Numbered from the stretch's first letter, positions 28,401-38,450 are shown. The stretch: 64,000 bases of DNA from an uncultured Bacteroidota bacterium (GCA_903913315.1 CAIWKX010000045.1:1-64000); one strand, 5' to 3'. Translations and numbers: made by a program. The notes: a model not told the origin generated them from the sequence alone.

Positions 28401-29739
28401 CACTAACGGGTACAGAGTTATTAAACCCAACATTAGTAGTGGAAATTTCTCTAATATTAGTGTTTAGTAATCCAGTTCCTGTTACTATCAATGAAGGATT
28501 ATATTTATTGTTAGGATTGTTTGGTGGAGTGTCAATTGGTTTTAAAAAGAAATCATTTGCCTGATAAGGATGAATATCAGCAGGCGCAATTGCAACAATT
28601 TGACTATCAGGGATAGTTGTAGGTACTGTAACTGATTTGTCTGTTAAGCGAGCCTCACCTAAATCTTGAATTGCTACAATATTCCTTAAATTGTTATTTG
28701 TAGTGCTAACATGATTTTGTTTATTTGTAATCCAAACTTCTATACGAGTGATTTGAACTCTACTATCAATAAAAGGATAGTTTTTTAAAGCAAAATCATA
28801 TCTGTTTCTGAAATATTGTGATAAGAAAAAGTGTCTATCAGCATCATAAGCTTGGGCAAAAATATCAAACTTTTGAACGGTTCCTCCTCCTTGAGCAGTC
28901 ACGGTTTTGGTTTGAGATTTCTGTTCGGCAAAAACACCAGTAATGGTTGTTTTTCCGAACTGAAATTGTCCTTTTACTCCAAATAAACTTTGTGCACCTC
29001 TTATCAATGAACTGTTAAGCGGCATACTAACGTTTCCAACTTCAATTTTTTTAATAATATCGTCTTCCGAAGGACTAAAATCTAATTTAATAAGATTTTG
29101 AAACGCAAATGTTGAATGAGTATCGTAATTTGCATTTACATTGACACGAGTACCTACTTTTCCCATCAAACTCATACTGATTCTTTGATTGAAATCGAAA
29201 GTAGTTGTAGATCTGTTTCGTGGTGAGAATGATGGATTATCTTGTTTGGTGTGTCTAAATCCTAAATCCATTTCTACAGATCCAGTCGGCTTTACGTCAA
29301 TAGTATTGCTTCCAAAAATAGTTTCAAAAAAACTAGAATTTACATAATAACGTGGCAATAAATTTTTCTTTTTATCTACACTAGCTGCTTTTTTACCATC
29401 AATAGCATCCGTTTTGTCTTTAAAATAATCATGCATTGACTCTCTAAGCACCATTTGTTCATACTCCTTTGGTGTTAATATGATAGGATAATTAATGTTA
29501 AATCCTTCAAAAGTTGTGCTTAAAATATAACGATCAGTAGTTGGGTCATATTTATAGGCCTCAATAACACTTTTTGGGTTGTTAATTTTAATTTTTCCTT
29601 TGTTGTATCCAACGGTGTCTAACACCTTTGTTTTTGTTGTGTCAATTTGTGCAAATGATGCTTGACTTACTAGCATCATTATCACGATGAAGGCTAGTTT
29701 ACTAATTATATGAGTATATTTATTGTAATGTGTTTTCAA
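22465..29739 (-). CDS. sprA: SprA, T9SS translocon / gliding motility outer-membrane protein
   Basis: 2424 aa; signal peptide, very large beta-barrel protein; gene order sprA-gcvH-vanZ and ruvA-maeB typical for Flavobacteriia. Confidence 0.95.
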   Translation of the reverse strand: MKTHYNKYTHIISKLAFIVIMMLVSQASFAQIDTTKTKVLDTVGYNKGKIKINNPKSVIEAYKYDPTTDRYILSTTFEGFNINYPIILTPKEYEQMVLRESMHDYFKDKTDAIDGKKAASVDKKKNLLPRYYVNSSFFETIFGSNTIDVKPTGSVEMDLGFRHTKQDNPSFSPRNRSTTTFDFNQRISMSLMGKVGTRVNVNANYDTHSTFAFQNLIKLDFSPSEDDIIKKIEVGNVSMPLNSSLIRGAQSLFGVKGQFQFGKTTITGVFAEQKSQTKTVTAQGGGTVQKFDIFAQAYDADRHFFLSQYFRNRYDFALKNYPFIDSRVQITRIEVWITNKQNHVSTTNNNLRNIVAIQDLGEARLTDKSVTVPTTIPDSQIVAIAPADIHPYQANDFFLKPIDTPPNNPNNKYNPSLIVTGTGLLNTNIREISTTNVGFNNSVPVSEGADYSKLENARKLLPNEFTYNAQLGYISLQQRLTSDEILAVAYQYTIGDQVYQVGEFGTDGVTATQVSATGVPTTQSLVLKLLKSSLTDVTKPVWGLMMKNIYQIPSGFQMQKEDFKFNILYSDPAPLNYITKASTTAPALPLGVEETPLLRVFDLDRLNFSNDPQQDGDGFFDFLPGLTVDQQNGRIIFTSAEPFGRHLFEKLRNSPLENYDDYLNPTPPYNENQLKYVYTSLYKTSQTAALQDSQKNKFELRGTFKSSGGDGIPLGAFNVPKGSVSVTAGGRKLIEGVDYTVNYQAGRVQILDPALSASNTPIVVSVENNSTFGQQTKRFYGFNAEHKFTDKFLVGATMLKLSERPYTQKTTYGHESVNNTIYGLNTSYSTQVPFFTRLVNKLPNMDTDVPSNFSFRGEVAYLKPGTPKADQFNGESTVYVEDFEGSQTNMDMKSPYSWFLSSTPVKPTTGTPTDYQDFGAASNGLDYGFKRAKLAWYTIDPIFYTQLPSGMTDQDLSYNSTRRVFSTELYPSVVIPAGQSQVVNTLDLTYFPKERGPYNFNPASAANGTLPSPTDSFGGIVRALNTTDFEQANVEYIQFWMMDPYTDAGNPNLPATTNTGRIYFDLGQISEDILQDGNKFYENGVGNNQTLGTPTIWGNVPASQSLIYAFDSDPNNRTSQDVGLNGLNDAQEAAKYPAFASFADPAADDYTYFLNTTGSIFDRYKNYNGTEGNSPINVSDTNRGSTTIPDVEDINRDNTMSTINAYYEYSIKVSPADLASVGNNYITSILPTQVTLPNGSTTNARWIQFKIPINQPNNIIGGISDFRSISFMRMFMTKFSDQMTVRFGSLDLVRGDWIKYNLTLDPNDTDPTDDNTDYDSFAVNIQENGSRSPINYVLPPGVTLEQLYNNNTLIPQNEQSLSIRVGTLTDYGLEPGDSRAVFKNESIDMRQYKKLRMFLHAEALAPPVDNNPLQDNEMVAFMRFGGDFVDNFYQVEIPLKTTQYGNNTPNGVWPDANQMDISLALLTKLKVLAMSHVYTSPGEIFWMNEEDLDPTAINKVNKLRFGIRGNPNFGLVRTLMLGLKNQTNVLNTPQHPLMPRRLKGEAWFDELRLSEMDNSGGMAAVANMDGNFADFATVSATGKMSTIGFGTLEQGPQQRSMEDDLQYNIVSNMSLGKLLPKKWGVNLPFNYSVGEEFITPKYDPFNQDIELKQLINETTDAASKKNLKDRAIDYTKRKSINFIGMKKQRAEKAIPHFYDLENLTLSCTYNQVDKHNYELENYIDQKVTTTADYAFAFKAKPIEPFKQVKRFKKSSYWKLLSDFNFNYVPTNVTFSSNISRQFNRQQFRLIDVEGIGLDALYQRNFLFNYQYGFNYNLTKALKINFNATSNNIVKNYMNENNVPDNTYTIWTDYWNPGIPNQHNQQITVNYELPINKLPFLSFVKSNYTYIGTYSWQRASTALSSAVGDDGITYNLGNSIQNSGAHKLNTQLNMDAFYKYIGLSKTKKPAKTAPVGPPKPGEKINSEKAAPIKDVNPFLNGLIGIVTSLKNLQLNYTQNEGTSLPGFLPSVGFFGSAKPSLGFGFGAQDDIRFAAAERGWLTNYPDFNQNYLHTITRTLDFTANMELFPDFKIDLNGKRTYADNYSEQYNVTNGQYNSLSPYDTGNFAISTLLISTAFKHSDEFSSSAFDDFRNNRLTIANRLAQNYYNGAHYSLDADGFPTGFGKDKQEVLLPAFLSAYTGTSASSVSLGLFRNIPIPNWNVKYTGLMRYQFFKDKFKRFSIQHAYMASYTINSFRSNLDYNQHANEINPLNGNFYSQTIIGNVNLVEQFNPLIKIDLETKSSFKLLAEIKKDRALSLSFDNNLLTEVKGIEYVIGTGYRFKDVIFSSKLADSPTGIIKSDINLKIDFSYRNNKTIVRYLDYDNNQLGGGQNIYTGKLSADYALSKNLTIILYYNHSFSKAVISTSFPMTNIQGGFTLRYRFGN

Positions 29740-29742
29740 AAA

Positions 29743-30324
29743 CTATAAATTTTTTAATGCTTGTTTAATAATCACTTCAACAGAGGCATTCGGATTTTCA
29801 CTAATTACTTTATCAACTAATTTTTCGGAAGATTTTCTAATAAAACCTAAAACTTCCAAAGCAGATAACGCTTCATCTCTATTTGTATTGTGTTGTGACA
29901 TCGAAACCTCGTCCAAATCATAAATTTTTAACACTTTATCTTTCAAATCAAGGATAGCTCTTTGGGCAGTTTTTCCTCCAATGCCTTTTATAGACTGAAT
30001 TGTAGCCACATCTCCACTTGCCAAAGCTTGAATAATTTGTTTGGGTTCTAATGAGGATAGCATTGTTCTAGCAATTCCAGCACCAATTCCAGAAACCAAT
30101 AATAACATCTTGAAAATCTCTTTTTCCGATTTTTCTACAAATCCATACAATGTATGTGCATCTTCTTTGATTATCAAATGGGTAAAGAGTTTTATAAAAT
30201 CGGTATTGGGCAATAGCGAATAGGTATGCAAAGAAATATTGATATGATAACCTACGCCATTGCAGTCTATTACTACTTCTGTAGGTGTTTTTTCAACTAA
30301 TTTTCCTTGAATGTGTGCTATCAT
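29743..30324 (-). CDS. ruvA: Holliday junction branch migration protein RuvA
   Basis: MIAHIQGKLVEKTPTEVVIDCNGVGYHINI, TLYGFVEKSEKEIFKMLLLVSGIGAGIARTML. Confidence 0.97.
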   Translation of the reverse strand: MIAHIQGKLVEKTPTEVVIDCNGVGYHINISLHTYSLLPNTDFIKLFTHLIIKEDAHTLYGFVEKSEKEIFKMLLLVSGIGAGIARTMLSSLEPKQIIQALASGDVATIQSIKGIGGKTAQRAILDLKDKVLKIYDLDEVSMSQHNTNRDEALSALEVLGFIRKSSEKLVDKVISENPNASVEVIIKQALKNL

Positions 30325-30390
30325 ATTATCTAGTATGCAATTCCAAATATAACAAAAAAGTTTAATTAGAGTTATTTTTTCGTTTTTCTG

Positions 30391-32688
30391 TTATTTTTTT
30401 ACTACAAAATTCTTAATTCTTTTCGCTTTTTCTTGTGCATCAACCACTGCAACAGCTGCCATATTGACCATTTCTTCCACACTAGCTCCCAATTGAAAAA
30501 TATGCACGGGTTTATCCATTCCAAGCATAATAGGTCCAATAGAATCTACTTTATATAATTCTTTCAATAATTTGTATGTAATATTTGCTGATTCTAAATT
30601 TGGAAAAATCAAAGTATTTACTTTTTTACCTGCCAATTTTGAAAAAGGGAATTTCCCTTTAAGCATTTCTGGATTTAAAGCAAAATCAGCTTGAATTTCC
30701 CCATCCACAATTAAATCAGGATAATAATGATGTAAATAGGCTACAGCTTCTCTCACTTTATTTGCACTTTCATGGGATGATGAACCAAAATTAGAAAATG
30801 AAACCATTGCAATTACAGGTTCAATTCCAAACATTCTAACTGTCTTTTCAGTCATTAAAGCAATTTTTGCCAAATCATCTGCCGACGGATTTGGATTAAT
30901 AGCTGTATCCGATAAAAACATAGGGCCACGATTGGTCATCATCATATTGGTGGTAGCAATTAATGAAATTCCAGGAGCTTTGCCAATCAATTGCATCAAA
31001 GGTTTTACAACAGCAGGATAACTTCTTGAATATCCAGAAACCATAGCGTCTGCATCACCTTGATTGACCATCATAGCTGCAAAGTAATTACGTTCTCGCA
31101 TCCATTTTTGTGCATCAAGCAAAGAGATTCCTCTTCTATTTCTTTCTTTCCAATAAATATCGGCATATTTTAATCGGCGTTTATCTTCTTCTTTAGTTTT
31201 AGGGTCAAGAATAGGTACATCAGCATCAAAACCGATTTCTTCTTTTAGTTCTAATATATCCTCTTTTCTCCCTAATAAAATGGGGTGACCAATACCTTCT
31301 TCAAATACAATTTGAGCTGCTTTTAATACATCCAATTGATCAGCTTCTGCAAAAACAATTCGTTTTGGGTCGGTTTTGGCTCTATTGGTAAGCAAACGAA
31401 CCATTTTATTATCAGACCCCATTCGTTCTAATAATTCCTCTTCATATTTTGCCCAATCAGTAATTGGATGTAAAGCGACACCACTATCCATTGCTGCTTT
31501 TGCTACAGCAGGTGATACCATAGTAATCAATCTTGGATCGAAAGGTTTTGGGATGATATATTCTCTGCCAAAGTTTAGTTTGGTTTCGCCATAAGCAATA
31601 TTTACTTGTTCAGGAACCATTTCTTTTGCCAAAGCAGCCAAAGCTCGAACAGCAGCCATCTTCATAGCTTCGTTAATTTTAGTTGCTCTAACATCTAGTG
31701 CGCCACGGAAAATATAAGGAAAACCAAGTACATTATTAACTTGATTAGGATGGTCTGAACGACCTGTTGCCATAATAATATCTTTTCTTGTAGCTATGGC
31801 AACATTATAATCTATTTCTGGTGTTGGATTTGCCATGGCAAATACAATAGGGTCTTTTGCCATTCCCAATAACATTTCTGAGGTAAGAATATTTCCAGCT
31901 GAAAGTCCTAAAAATACATCGGCATTTACTAATGCTTCTTGTAGTTTAATACCTTTTTTACCATAAGAATATCTTTTTTGCAAGTCAGATAAATCGGTTC
32001 TATCATTTGATAAAACACCTTCTTTATCAAACATGATAATGTTTTCTAAGTTTACACCAAGTAAGACATACAAATTAGCGCAAGCTAAAGCTGCTGAACC
32101 TGCCCCAGAAACTACTAGCTTTACATTTTCAATTTTCTTTCCAGCTAATTCCAATGCATTTAGTAAAGCTGCAGAAGAAATTATAGCTGTGCCATGTTGA
32201 TCATCATGCATCACCGGAATATTCAATTCTTCCACCAAACGTCTTTCTATTTCAAATGATTCTGGAGCTTTGATGTCTTCAAGATTGATTCCACCAAATG
32301 TTGGAGCGATGTTTTTTACGGTGGCAATAAATTCTTCGATGTCTTTTGTACCTACTTCAATGTCGAACACATCAATGTCAGCAAAAATTTTAAATAATAA
32401 AGCTTTTCCTTCCATAACGGGTTTCGAAGCTTCTGGACCAATATCGCCCAAGCCTAATACAGCCGTGCCATTTGAAATAACCGCTACGAGATTTCCTTTG
32501 GAAGTATATTTGTAAACATTGTTAACGTCTTTTGCAATTTCTAAACAAGGTTCTGCAACACCCGGTGAATAGGCCAAAGACAAATCTCTTTGTGTTGCGT
32601 ATTTTTTTGTTGGAACAACTTTTATTTTACCTGGAGTAGGTTTAGCATGATATAAAAGTGCTTCTCTACGTTTACTTGATTTATTCAT
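30391..32688 (-). CDS. maeB: NADP-dependent malic enzyme with C-terminal phosphotransacetylase-like domain
   Basis: 765 aa; YSPGVAEPCLEIAKDVNNVYKYTSKGNLVAVISNGTAVLGLGDIGPEASKPVMEGK; C-terminal PTA-like domain. Confidence 0.96.
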   Translation of the reverse strand: MNKSSKRREALLYHAKPTPGKIKVVPTKKYATQRDLSLAYSPGVAEPCLEIAKDVNNVYKYTSKGNLVAVISNGTAVLGLGDIGPEASKPVMEGKALLFKIFADIDVFDIEVGTKDIEEFIATVKNIAPTFGGINLEDIKAPESFEIERRLVEELNIPVMHDDQHGTAIISSAALLNALELAGKKIENVKLVVSGAGSAALACANLYVLLGVNLENIIMFDKEGVLSNDRTDLSDLQKRYSYGKKGIKLQEALVNADVFLGLSAGNILTSEMLLGMAKDPIVFAMANPTPEIDYNVAIATRKDIIMATGRSDHPNQVNNVLGFPYIFRGALDVRATKINEAMKMAAVRALAALAKEMVPEQVNIAYGETKLNFGREYIIPKPFDPRLITMVSPAVAKAAMDSGVALHPITDWAKYEEELLERMGSDNKMVRLLTNRAKTDPKRIVFAEADQLDVLKAAQIVFEEGIGHPILLGRKEDILELKEEIGFDADVPILDPKTKEEDKRRLKYADIYWKERNRRGISLLDAQKWMRERNYFAAMMVNQGDADAMVSGYSRSYPAVVKPLMQLIGKAPGISLIATTNMMMTNRGPMFLSDTAINPNPSADDLAKIALMTEKTVRMFGIEPVIAMVSFSNFGSSSHESANKVREAVAYLHHYYPDLIVDGEIQADFALNPEMLKGKFPFSKLAGKKVNTLIFPNLESANITYKLLKELYKVDSIGPIMLGMDKPVHIFQLGASVEEMVNMAAVAVVDAQEKAKRIKNFVVKK

Positions 32689-32959
32689 TGTGGTCTTTTT
32701 ACATTCTGACTTACAAAGGTAAAAGTATCAACCGAAAAAGGAAATTTTTAAGGAGTTTCTTTTAAAAGAAAATTTATTTTTTGACAGCTCAAATTTTGAG
32801 GTAAGTATATTAAATGTTCAACTATTTTACTCTTATAAATATATCTTTTAGATATTTCCAAATCTTGTAGAAAACCAATTTAGAATTTTCTAATTCAAAA
32901 ATTACTTTTTAAATAGAAATAAAATGTCTTAATATGTAGAAATATATTTTAATGAAACT

Positions 32960-32997
32960 AAAAAAAACCCAATTCAAAAACTTGAATTGAGTTTTTT
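32960..32997 (-). terminator. Terminator after DUF2752 gene
   Basis: CAATTCAA-aaac-TTGAATTG flanked by A and T runs. Confidence 0.75.
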
Positions 32998-33022
32998 CTA
33001 TTTTAGACTAAATTTAGAAAAA

Positions 33023-33337
33023 TTAAGTTAATTTCCCAAGAATGCCTGGCAATGATTTTCCATTCCGTTCATAAAAAGCTTTAACCCATAAAGGAATTAA
33101 TAATGGTACTACAATAAACGATAATTTATTATATTCCCAAGCTTTATGAAAATCAAAATGAATAAAATGCATAGTAGCTTTAGTCATTCCACAAGCATAG
33201 CATTCACGCCCAGCTAATAATTTAGATAAACAGATACTCTCGCCAGAATCAAAAAAAGTTGCGGGTAAAAGCAATAATACAAATGGCGTTATTATTGTTA
33301 CCCAAATTCTGATATTGAATACAAGTTTTTTAATCAT
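33023..33337 (-). CDS. DUF2752-family membrane protein
   Basis: CLSKLLAGRECYACGMTKATMHFIHFDFHKAWEYNKLSF. Confidence 0.85.
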   Translation of the reverse strand: MIKKLVFNIRIWVTIITPFVLLLLPATFFDSGESICLSKLLAGRECYACGMTKATMHFIHFDFHKAWEYNKLSFIVVPLLIPLWVKAFYERNGKSLPGILGKLT

Positions 33338-33339
33338 TG

Positions 33340-33702
33340 TTACAATGTTTTATCATAACTGCCATTTTTAGGCTGTAAATCTCCGGTGCAAATTCTAATC
33401 AAATCGATAAGAGCCCATACACCACAACCTCCTGCAGTTAACAATTGAACAATACCTTGCCAAGTGTAACCTAAATAAAAACGATGTATCCCAATTCCAC
33501 CAACTAAAATAACTAAAAGCAAAGCTACAAGTTGACTTTTTCCACTTGAAGCCGCAGCTGGAGAAGAAAATTCAGCATGTTTTTTTTCAACAACAACTGT
33601 TGAGTTATTAGTTGTTTTTCTTTCAACTGGGAAAGAGGCATAAGTTGCTGAAATTGAAACTAACAAAAACGCAACCAAACTAAAAAATAATTTTAATCTC
33701 AT
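33340..33702 (-). CDS. TM2 domain-containing protein
   Basis: LLVILVGGIGIHRFYLGYTWQGIVQLLTAGGCGVWALIDLIRI; start set to ATG at MRLKLFFSLVAF (signal peptide). Confidence 0.9.
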   Translation of the reverse strand: MRLKLFFSLVAFLLVSISATYASFPVERKTTNNSTVVVEKKHAEFSSPAAASSGKSQLVALLLVILVGGIGIHRFYLGYTWQGIVQLLTAGGCGVWALIDLIRICTGDLQPKNGSYDKTL

Positions 33703-33756
33703 AAATAATAAAGTATTAAAAGGTTTATATTTGACCAAAATAACAAAAAAATCCAT

Positions 33757-34629
33757 ATGAATAAGAAAATTTTATTTTTTTTTCTTTTTAGTTTAAATTT
33801 TTATTCTCAAAGTAAGTATGAATATTTTGGTGCTTTAAAATTAAATGGTGATGATAAAACCATCATATCTTATCGATTGGTTTTTATTGAGGATAAAGGT
33901 AAAATCGAGGGGTATTCTCTAACAGATTTAGGAGGTAATCACGAAACAAAAAATAAAATATCAGGAACTTATAATGAAAAAACTAAAAATTTAAAGTTTA
34001 AAGAAGAGGACGTTTTATATACGAAATCACCTTTAAGTGACGATGTTTTTTGTTTTGTTAATTTTTCTGGAAAAGTAAAATTAACTGATGAAAAAAATAA
34101 AATTGATGGAGATTTTAAAGGGTTTTTTAAAAATAAAACTAAATGTATTGATGGTACTTTAACTTTAATTGGTTCAAAAAAGATATATAAGCTACTTAAT
34201 AAAATAAATTCAAAAATTCAAAAGTCAAAAAAAGTAGATAATGTTACTAAAGTCAAATTCAATCCAATTCATATTTTAGACAGTTTAAAAGTTAATAATT
34301 TAGGTAAGGATCAAAATTTGAGTGTATTTGTAAAATCAGATAAAATACAACTTGAAATTTGGGATTCTAAAATTGAAGATGGTGATAAAATTGATTTATT
34401 TCAAAACGGAAAAAAAATAATAGACAACTATACAGTTTTAAATAAAAAATTGGGTATAAATGTTAAACTTGACTCTGAAAAGAATATTTTTAGAATTGAA
34501 GCAATAAGTGAGGGTGAGATAAAGCCTAATACTGCAATGATTCAGCTCATAGATGATGACAAAACATATGAGTTATCAACAAATCTCAAAAAGGGAGAAA
34601 AAACATCTATTACAATAATTAGAAAATAA
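33757..34629 (+). CDS. Hypothetical secreted protein
   Basis: 290 aa with N-terminal signal peptide MNKKILFFFLFSLNFYSQ; no family recognised. Confidence 0.75.
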   Translation: MNKKILFFFLFSLNFYSQSKYEYFGALKLNGDDKTIISYRLVFIEDKGKIEGYSLTDLGGNHETKNKISGTYNEKTKNLKFKEEDVLYTKSPLSDDVFCFVNFSGKVKLTDEKNKIDGDFKGFFKNKTKCIDGTLTLIGSKKIYKLLNKINSKIQKSKKVDNVTKVKFNPIHILDSLKVNNLGKDQNLSVFVKSDKIQLEIWDSKIEDGDKIDLFQNGKKIIDNYTVLNKKLGINVKLDSEKNIFRIEAISEGEIKPNTAMIQLIDDDKTYELSTNLKKGEKTSITIIRK

Positions 34630-34635
34630 AAACAA

Positions 34636-34668
34636 ACCCCTGATTCATTTATTTGAATCAGGGTTTTT
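34636..34668. terminator. Bidirectional terminator between convergent genes
   Basis: CCCTGATTCA-tttatt-TGAATCAGGG + TTTTT. Confidence 0.85.
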
Positions 34669-34691
34669 ATATTCTATATTTTAAAATTAAA

Positions 34692-36842
34692 TTATTCCGC
34701 TTTAGGAGTAATCTTATTTTCTTCTCTTGGAGGTCTTGGCAATAATGCTTTTCTAGAGACTTTTTCTTTTCTAGTTTTTGGGTCAATACCTAAATATTTC
34801 ACCATAAATACATCACCCATATTCACAACATCAGAAACATTTTCAGTTCTTTCCCAAGCCAATTCAGATACGTGTAATAAAACTTCGTTTCCTGGAGCTT
34901 GTGTATATTCTACAACAGCGCCAAAATCAAGCATTTTAATTACTTTCACTTCATAAGCTTCTCCCATTACTGGTTTAAAAATGATAGAGTCAATTTTAGC
35001 TAATACTGCTGCAATTCCATCTGGATCTGTTCCAAGTATTTCAACAACACCTTGCTCATCCACTTCATTAATAACAATAGTACAACCAGTAGCTTTTTGC
35101 AATTCTTGAATCACTTTTCCTCCAGGTCCAATCAAAGCACCAATAAAGGCACCAGGAATAGTTCTCATGATAATTTTTGGAGCATGTTTTTTAACGTCAG
35201 CTCTTGGTTTAGCAAGAGTTTCTGTAAGTATTCCAAGGATATGCATACGACCATCACGAGCTTGAGCCAAAGCTTGCTCCATGATTTCATATTTTAATCC
35301 ATCAATTTTGATATCCATTTGACATGCTGTAATACCTTCTGAAGTTCCAGTTACTTTGAAATCCATATCGCCTAAATGATCTTCATCACCTAAAATATCT
35401 GATAGAACAGCAAAACGTTCTCCATCAGTAATCAATCCCATTGCAATTCCTGAAACTGGACGAATCATTTGAATACCTGCATCCATTAAAGATAATGTTC
35501 CAGCACAAACTGTAGCCATTGAAGATGAACCATTAGATTCTAATACTTCAGAAACCACACGAATCGTATAAGGACAATCTGCAGGAATCATGTTTTTTAA
35601 AGCACGTTGTGCCAAGTTTCCATGACCTACCTCTCTTCTTGAAGTTCCTCTTAATGGACGAGCTTCTCCAGTTGAAAACGGTGGAAAATTATAATGTAAA
35701 TAAAATTTTTCTTCTCCTTGTTCACTTGGTGAATCAATTTGGTTAGCTTCTCTGGATGTTCCTAAAGTAGCTGTTGCTAAAGCTTGTGTTTCTCCACGAG
35801 TAAACAAAGCTGAACCGTGAACTGATGGTAAGTAATCTACTTCACACCAAATAGGTCTGATTTCTGTAGTTTTTCTTCCGTCCAAACGAGTTCCTAAGTC
35901 TAAAGTTACATTACGAACAGCTTCTTTGTTGACTTTGTAGAAATATTTTCCAACAAGATCTCCATTTTCTGCTAATTCTTCTTCTGTGAATAATGTTTTT
36001 ACTTCTTCTTTTACAGCATCAAACGCAGCCGAACGTTCGTGCTTAGCTGAACCTTTGCTTGCAATAGCGTAAATTTTATCGTAAGCTGCGGCTCTTACTT
36101 TCGTGTAAATAGCTTCGTCAGATTTTTCAGTTTCGTAGGTACGAACTTCTTTTTTTCCAAAAGCATTTGCCAATCTTTCTTGAGCTGCAATTTGTACTTT
36201 AATATGTTCGTGAGCAAATTTAATTGCCTCTACCATTTCTTTTTCCGAAATTTCTTTCATTTCCCCTTCCACCATTGCAATAGAATCAGTGGAAGCTCCA
36301 ATCATCATATCAATATCTGATAATTCTAATTGTGCACGACTTGGGTTAATGATGAATTTTCCATCAATTCTTCCAACTCTAGCTTCAGAAATTAAGGTTT
36401 CAAATGGGATGTCAGACAAGGCAAGTGCTGCCGAAGCGGCTAATCCTGCTAGTGCATCTGGCATAACATCATCATCATGAGACATTAATTGAATCATAAC
36501 TTGAACTTCTGCATGATAATCACTTGGGAAAAGCGGACGTAAAACACGGTCAACTAATCTCATTGTAAGCACTTCGCTATCACTTGGACGTGCTTCTCTT
36601 TTAAAGAAACCTCCAGGGAAACGACCTGCTGCAGCAAATTTTTCACGATAATCTACCGTCAAAGGTAAAAAATCAATGCCAGGGCTTGCTTTTCTTGAGG
36701 AGACAACTGTACCTAAAATAACAGTGTTTCCAATTCTAACTACTACAGATCCGTCCGCTTGTTTAGCCAAACGACCTGTCTCGATTGTGATGTTTCTTCC
36801 ATCACCTAAATCGATACTTTCTACAAATAATTGTGGAATCAT
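34692..36842 (-). CDS. pnp: Polyribonucleotide nucleotidyltransferase
   Basis: 716 aa; two RNase PH domains, [23 protein letters not shown] domain, S1 domain. Confidence 0.98.
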   Translation of the reverse strand: MIPQLFVESIDLGDGRNITIETGRLAKQADGSVVVRIGNTVILGTVVSSRKASPGIDFLPLTVDYREKFAAAGRFPGGFFKREARPSDSEVLTMRLVDRVLRPLFPSDYHAEVQVMIQLMSHDDDVMPDALAGLAASAALALSDIPFETLISEARVGRIDGKFIINPSRAQLELSDIDMMIGASTDSIAMVEGEMKEISEKEMVEAIKFAHEHIKVQIAAQERLANAFGKKEVRTYETEKSDEAIYTKVRAAAYDKIYAIASKGSAKHERSAAFDAVKEEVKTLFTEEELAENGDLVGKYFYKVNKEAVRNVTLDLGTRLDGRKTTEIRPIWCEVDYLPSVHGSALFTRGETQALATATLGTSREANQIDSPSEQGEEKFYLHYNFPPFSTGEARPLRGTSRREVGHGNLAQRALKNMIPADCPYTIRVVSEVLESNGSSSMATVCAGTLSLMDAGIQMIRPVSGIAMGLITDGERFAVLSDILGDEDHLGDMDFKVTGTSEGITACQMDIKIDGLKYEIMEQALAQARDGRMHILGILTETLAKPRADVKKHAPKIIMRTIPGAFIGALIGPGGKVIQELQKATGCTIVINEVDEQGVVEILGTDPDGIAAVLAKIDSIIFKPVMGEAYEVKVIKMLDFGAVVEYTQAPGNEVLLHVSELAWERTENVSDVVNMGDVFMVKYLGIDPKTRKEKVSRKALLPRPPREENKITPKAE

Positions 36843-36951
36843 AAATTTAATTCTCTAAAGTTAAACATGGGTTTAGTTGTGTTGTTTTGTCGCGTAGTAA
36901 GTGCTCTAAATCCCAATGAAAAACCAACTTTTTTTAATATAAAAGCTAAAA

Positions 36952-36976
36952 AAAAGAGGCGCAAAAGCACCTCTTA
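36952..36976 (-). terminator. Terminator after rpsO
   Basis: AAGAGGCGC-aaaa-GCACCTCTT; T run on the - strand. Confidence 0.7.
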
Positions 36977-36985
36977 TAATTTGTA

Positions 36986-37255
36986 TTATTTTCTAATACC
37001 TAATTCTTTAATTAATTCACGATATTTCACAACATCTTTTTTCTTCAAGTAATCAAGAAGAGCTCTTCTTTTTCCTACCAAAAGAACTAATGAACGTTCT
37101 GTGTTGTAATCATGACGATTTTTTTTCAAGTGCTCAGTCAAGTGAGTGATTCTAAATGTGAATAACGCTACTTGTCCTTCTGTAGAACCTGTGTTTTCAG
37201 CTTTTCCTCCGTGTTTAGCGAAGATTTCAGCTTTAGTTTCTTTACTTAAATACAT
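36986..37255 (-). CDS. rpsO: 30S ribosomal protein S15
   Basis: GSTEGQVALFTFRITHLTEHLKKNRHDYNTERSLVLLVGKRRALLDYLKKKD. Confidence 0.98.
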   Translation of the reverse strand: MYLSKETKAEIFAKHGGKAENTGSTEGQVALFTFRITHLTEHLKKNRHDYNTERSLVLLVGKRRALLDYLKKKDVVKYRELIKELGIRK

Positions 37256-37386
37256 TCCAATATTATTTTAAATGATTATTATGTATGAATTAAGATTTTC
37301 TCAATTCGAGCGCAAAAGTACACTTTTTTTTTAAAAACACAAGAAAAATAGCTGTTTATTGATATTTTTTTGCAAATAATTTGTCA

Positions 37387-37842
37387 CTAAAACAATTTGG
37401 CAACTTCTTCATTTACAAATTCTAAAAAGCGTTCATCTTTTTCTGAAAAGGGGGCAATTGTGTGACTATCAATGTCAATTTGACCAATATTTTCTCCATT
37501 AACAAATAGCGGAATTACAATTTCCGCCTTCACAGTAAAACTACAAGCGATATAATTGTTTTGTGCACTAACATCAGGAACCACAAAATTTTTATTAGAT
37601 TCAGCTACTTGCCCACATATTCCTTTTCCAAATGGTATTATAGTGTGGTCTGTTTTGGCGCCAAAATAAGGTCCAAGATGTAAAGTTTTGGACTCATGAT
37701 TAGAAAAATAAAATCCAACCCAATTATAATAAGGTATGGTCTCTGATAAGTACTGGCAAAGAGTTTTTAATTTATGTTCTGTTGTTGAAGTTGCATTAGA
37801 AAGAATGCTAATAACTTCAGGTTTTAAATCGTCAAAATTCAT
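37387..37842 (-). CDS. GAF domain protein, free methionine-(R)-sulfoxide reductase-like
   Basis: YYNWVGFYFSNHESKTLHLGPYFGAKTDHTIIPFGKGICGQVAESNKNFVVPDVSAQNNYIACSFTVKAEIVIPLFVNGENIGQIDIDS. Confidence 0.88.
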   Translation of the reverse strand: MNFDDLKPEVISILSNATSTTEHKLKTLCQYLSETIPYYNWVGFYFSNHESKTLHLGPYFGAKTDHTIIPFGKGICGQVAESNKNFVVPDVSAQNNYIACSFTVKAEIVIPLFVNGENIGQIDIDSHTIAPFSEKDERFLEFVNEEVAKLF

Positions 37843-37898
37843 ATTCTAATTTTTTTTACAAAAGTAATACTTACTTTTACATAAAATTTAATAAAAAG

Positions 37899-38450
37899 GT
37901 GAAAGAATACCTAATTCAGTTCAAGCCATTTCTATTGTTTCTTACCAAGTTTGCCATTAGCTATTTGGTATTGTCAATTGCATATCAAACTTATCTTAAC
38001 CAATTTGACATAAAAAAAAATGAAGTTGATGGTTTTACTAAAATAGTAGCCAATCAATCTCAAAGTATTCTTTCTGTTTTTAACGACCATTCGTATACTT
38101 TGCCTAACCCAAAGGAACCTAGTGTTAAGTTATACTACCACGACAAATGGGTTTCAAGAATTATTGAAGGCTGTAATGCCTTAAGTGTTATTATTCTTTT
38201 TATTAGTTTCATAATTGCCTTTTCTGGAAAATTCAAAAAAACATTGATTTTTATTTTAGTTGGTAGCCTACTCATTCACGTCTTCAATGTGATTCGAATA
38301 GCTTTGCTTTGCATGGCAATATTCCATTTTCCACAATATGAACATCTTTTACATGGTGTAATTTTTCCACTATTTATTTACGGAGTTGTTTTTTTTCTTT
38401 GGGTTATTTGGGTTAATAAATTTTCATCTTATGCTAAAAAATCTTCTTAA
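37899..38450 (+). CDS. xrtF: Exosortase family protein XrtF (GTG start)
   Basis: Membrane protein with IEGCNALSVIILFISFIIAF and HVFNVIRIALL (exosortase Cys/Arg/His motifs). Confidence 0.85.
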   Translation: MKEYLIQFKPFLLFLTKFAISYLVLSIAYQTYLNQFDIKKNEVDGFTKIVANQSQSILSVFNDHSYTLPNPKEPSVKLYYHDKWVSRIIEGCNALSVIILFISFIIAFSGKFKKTLIFILVGSLLIHVFNVIRIALLCMAIFHFPQYEHLLHGVIFPLFIYGVVFFLWVIWVNKFSSYAKKSS

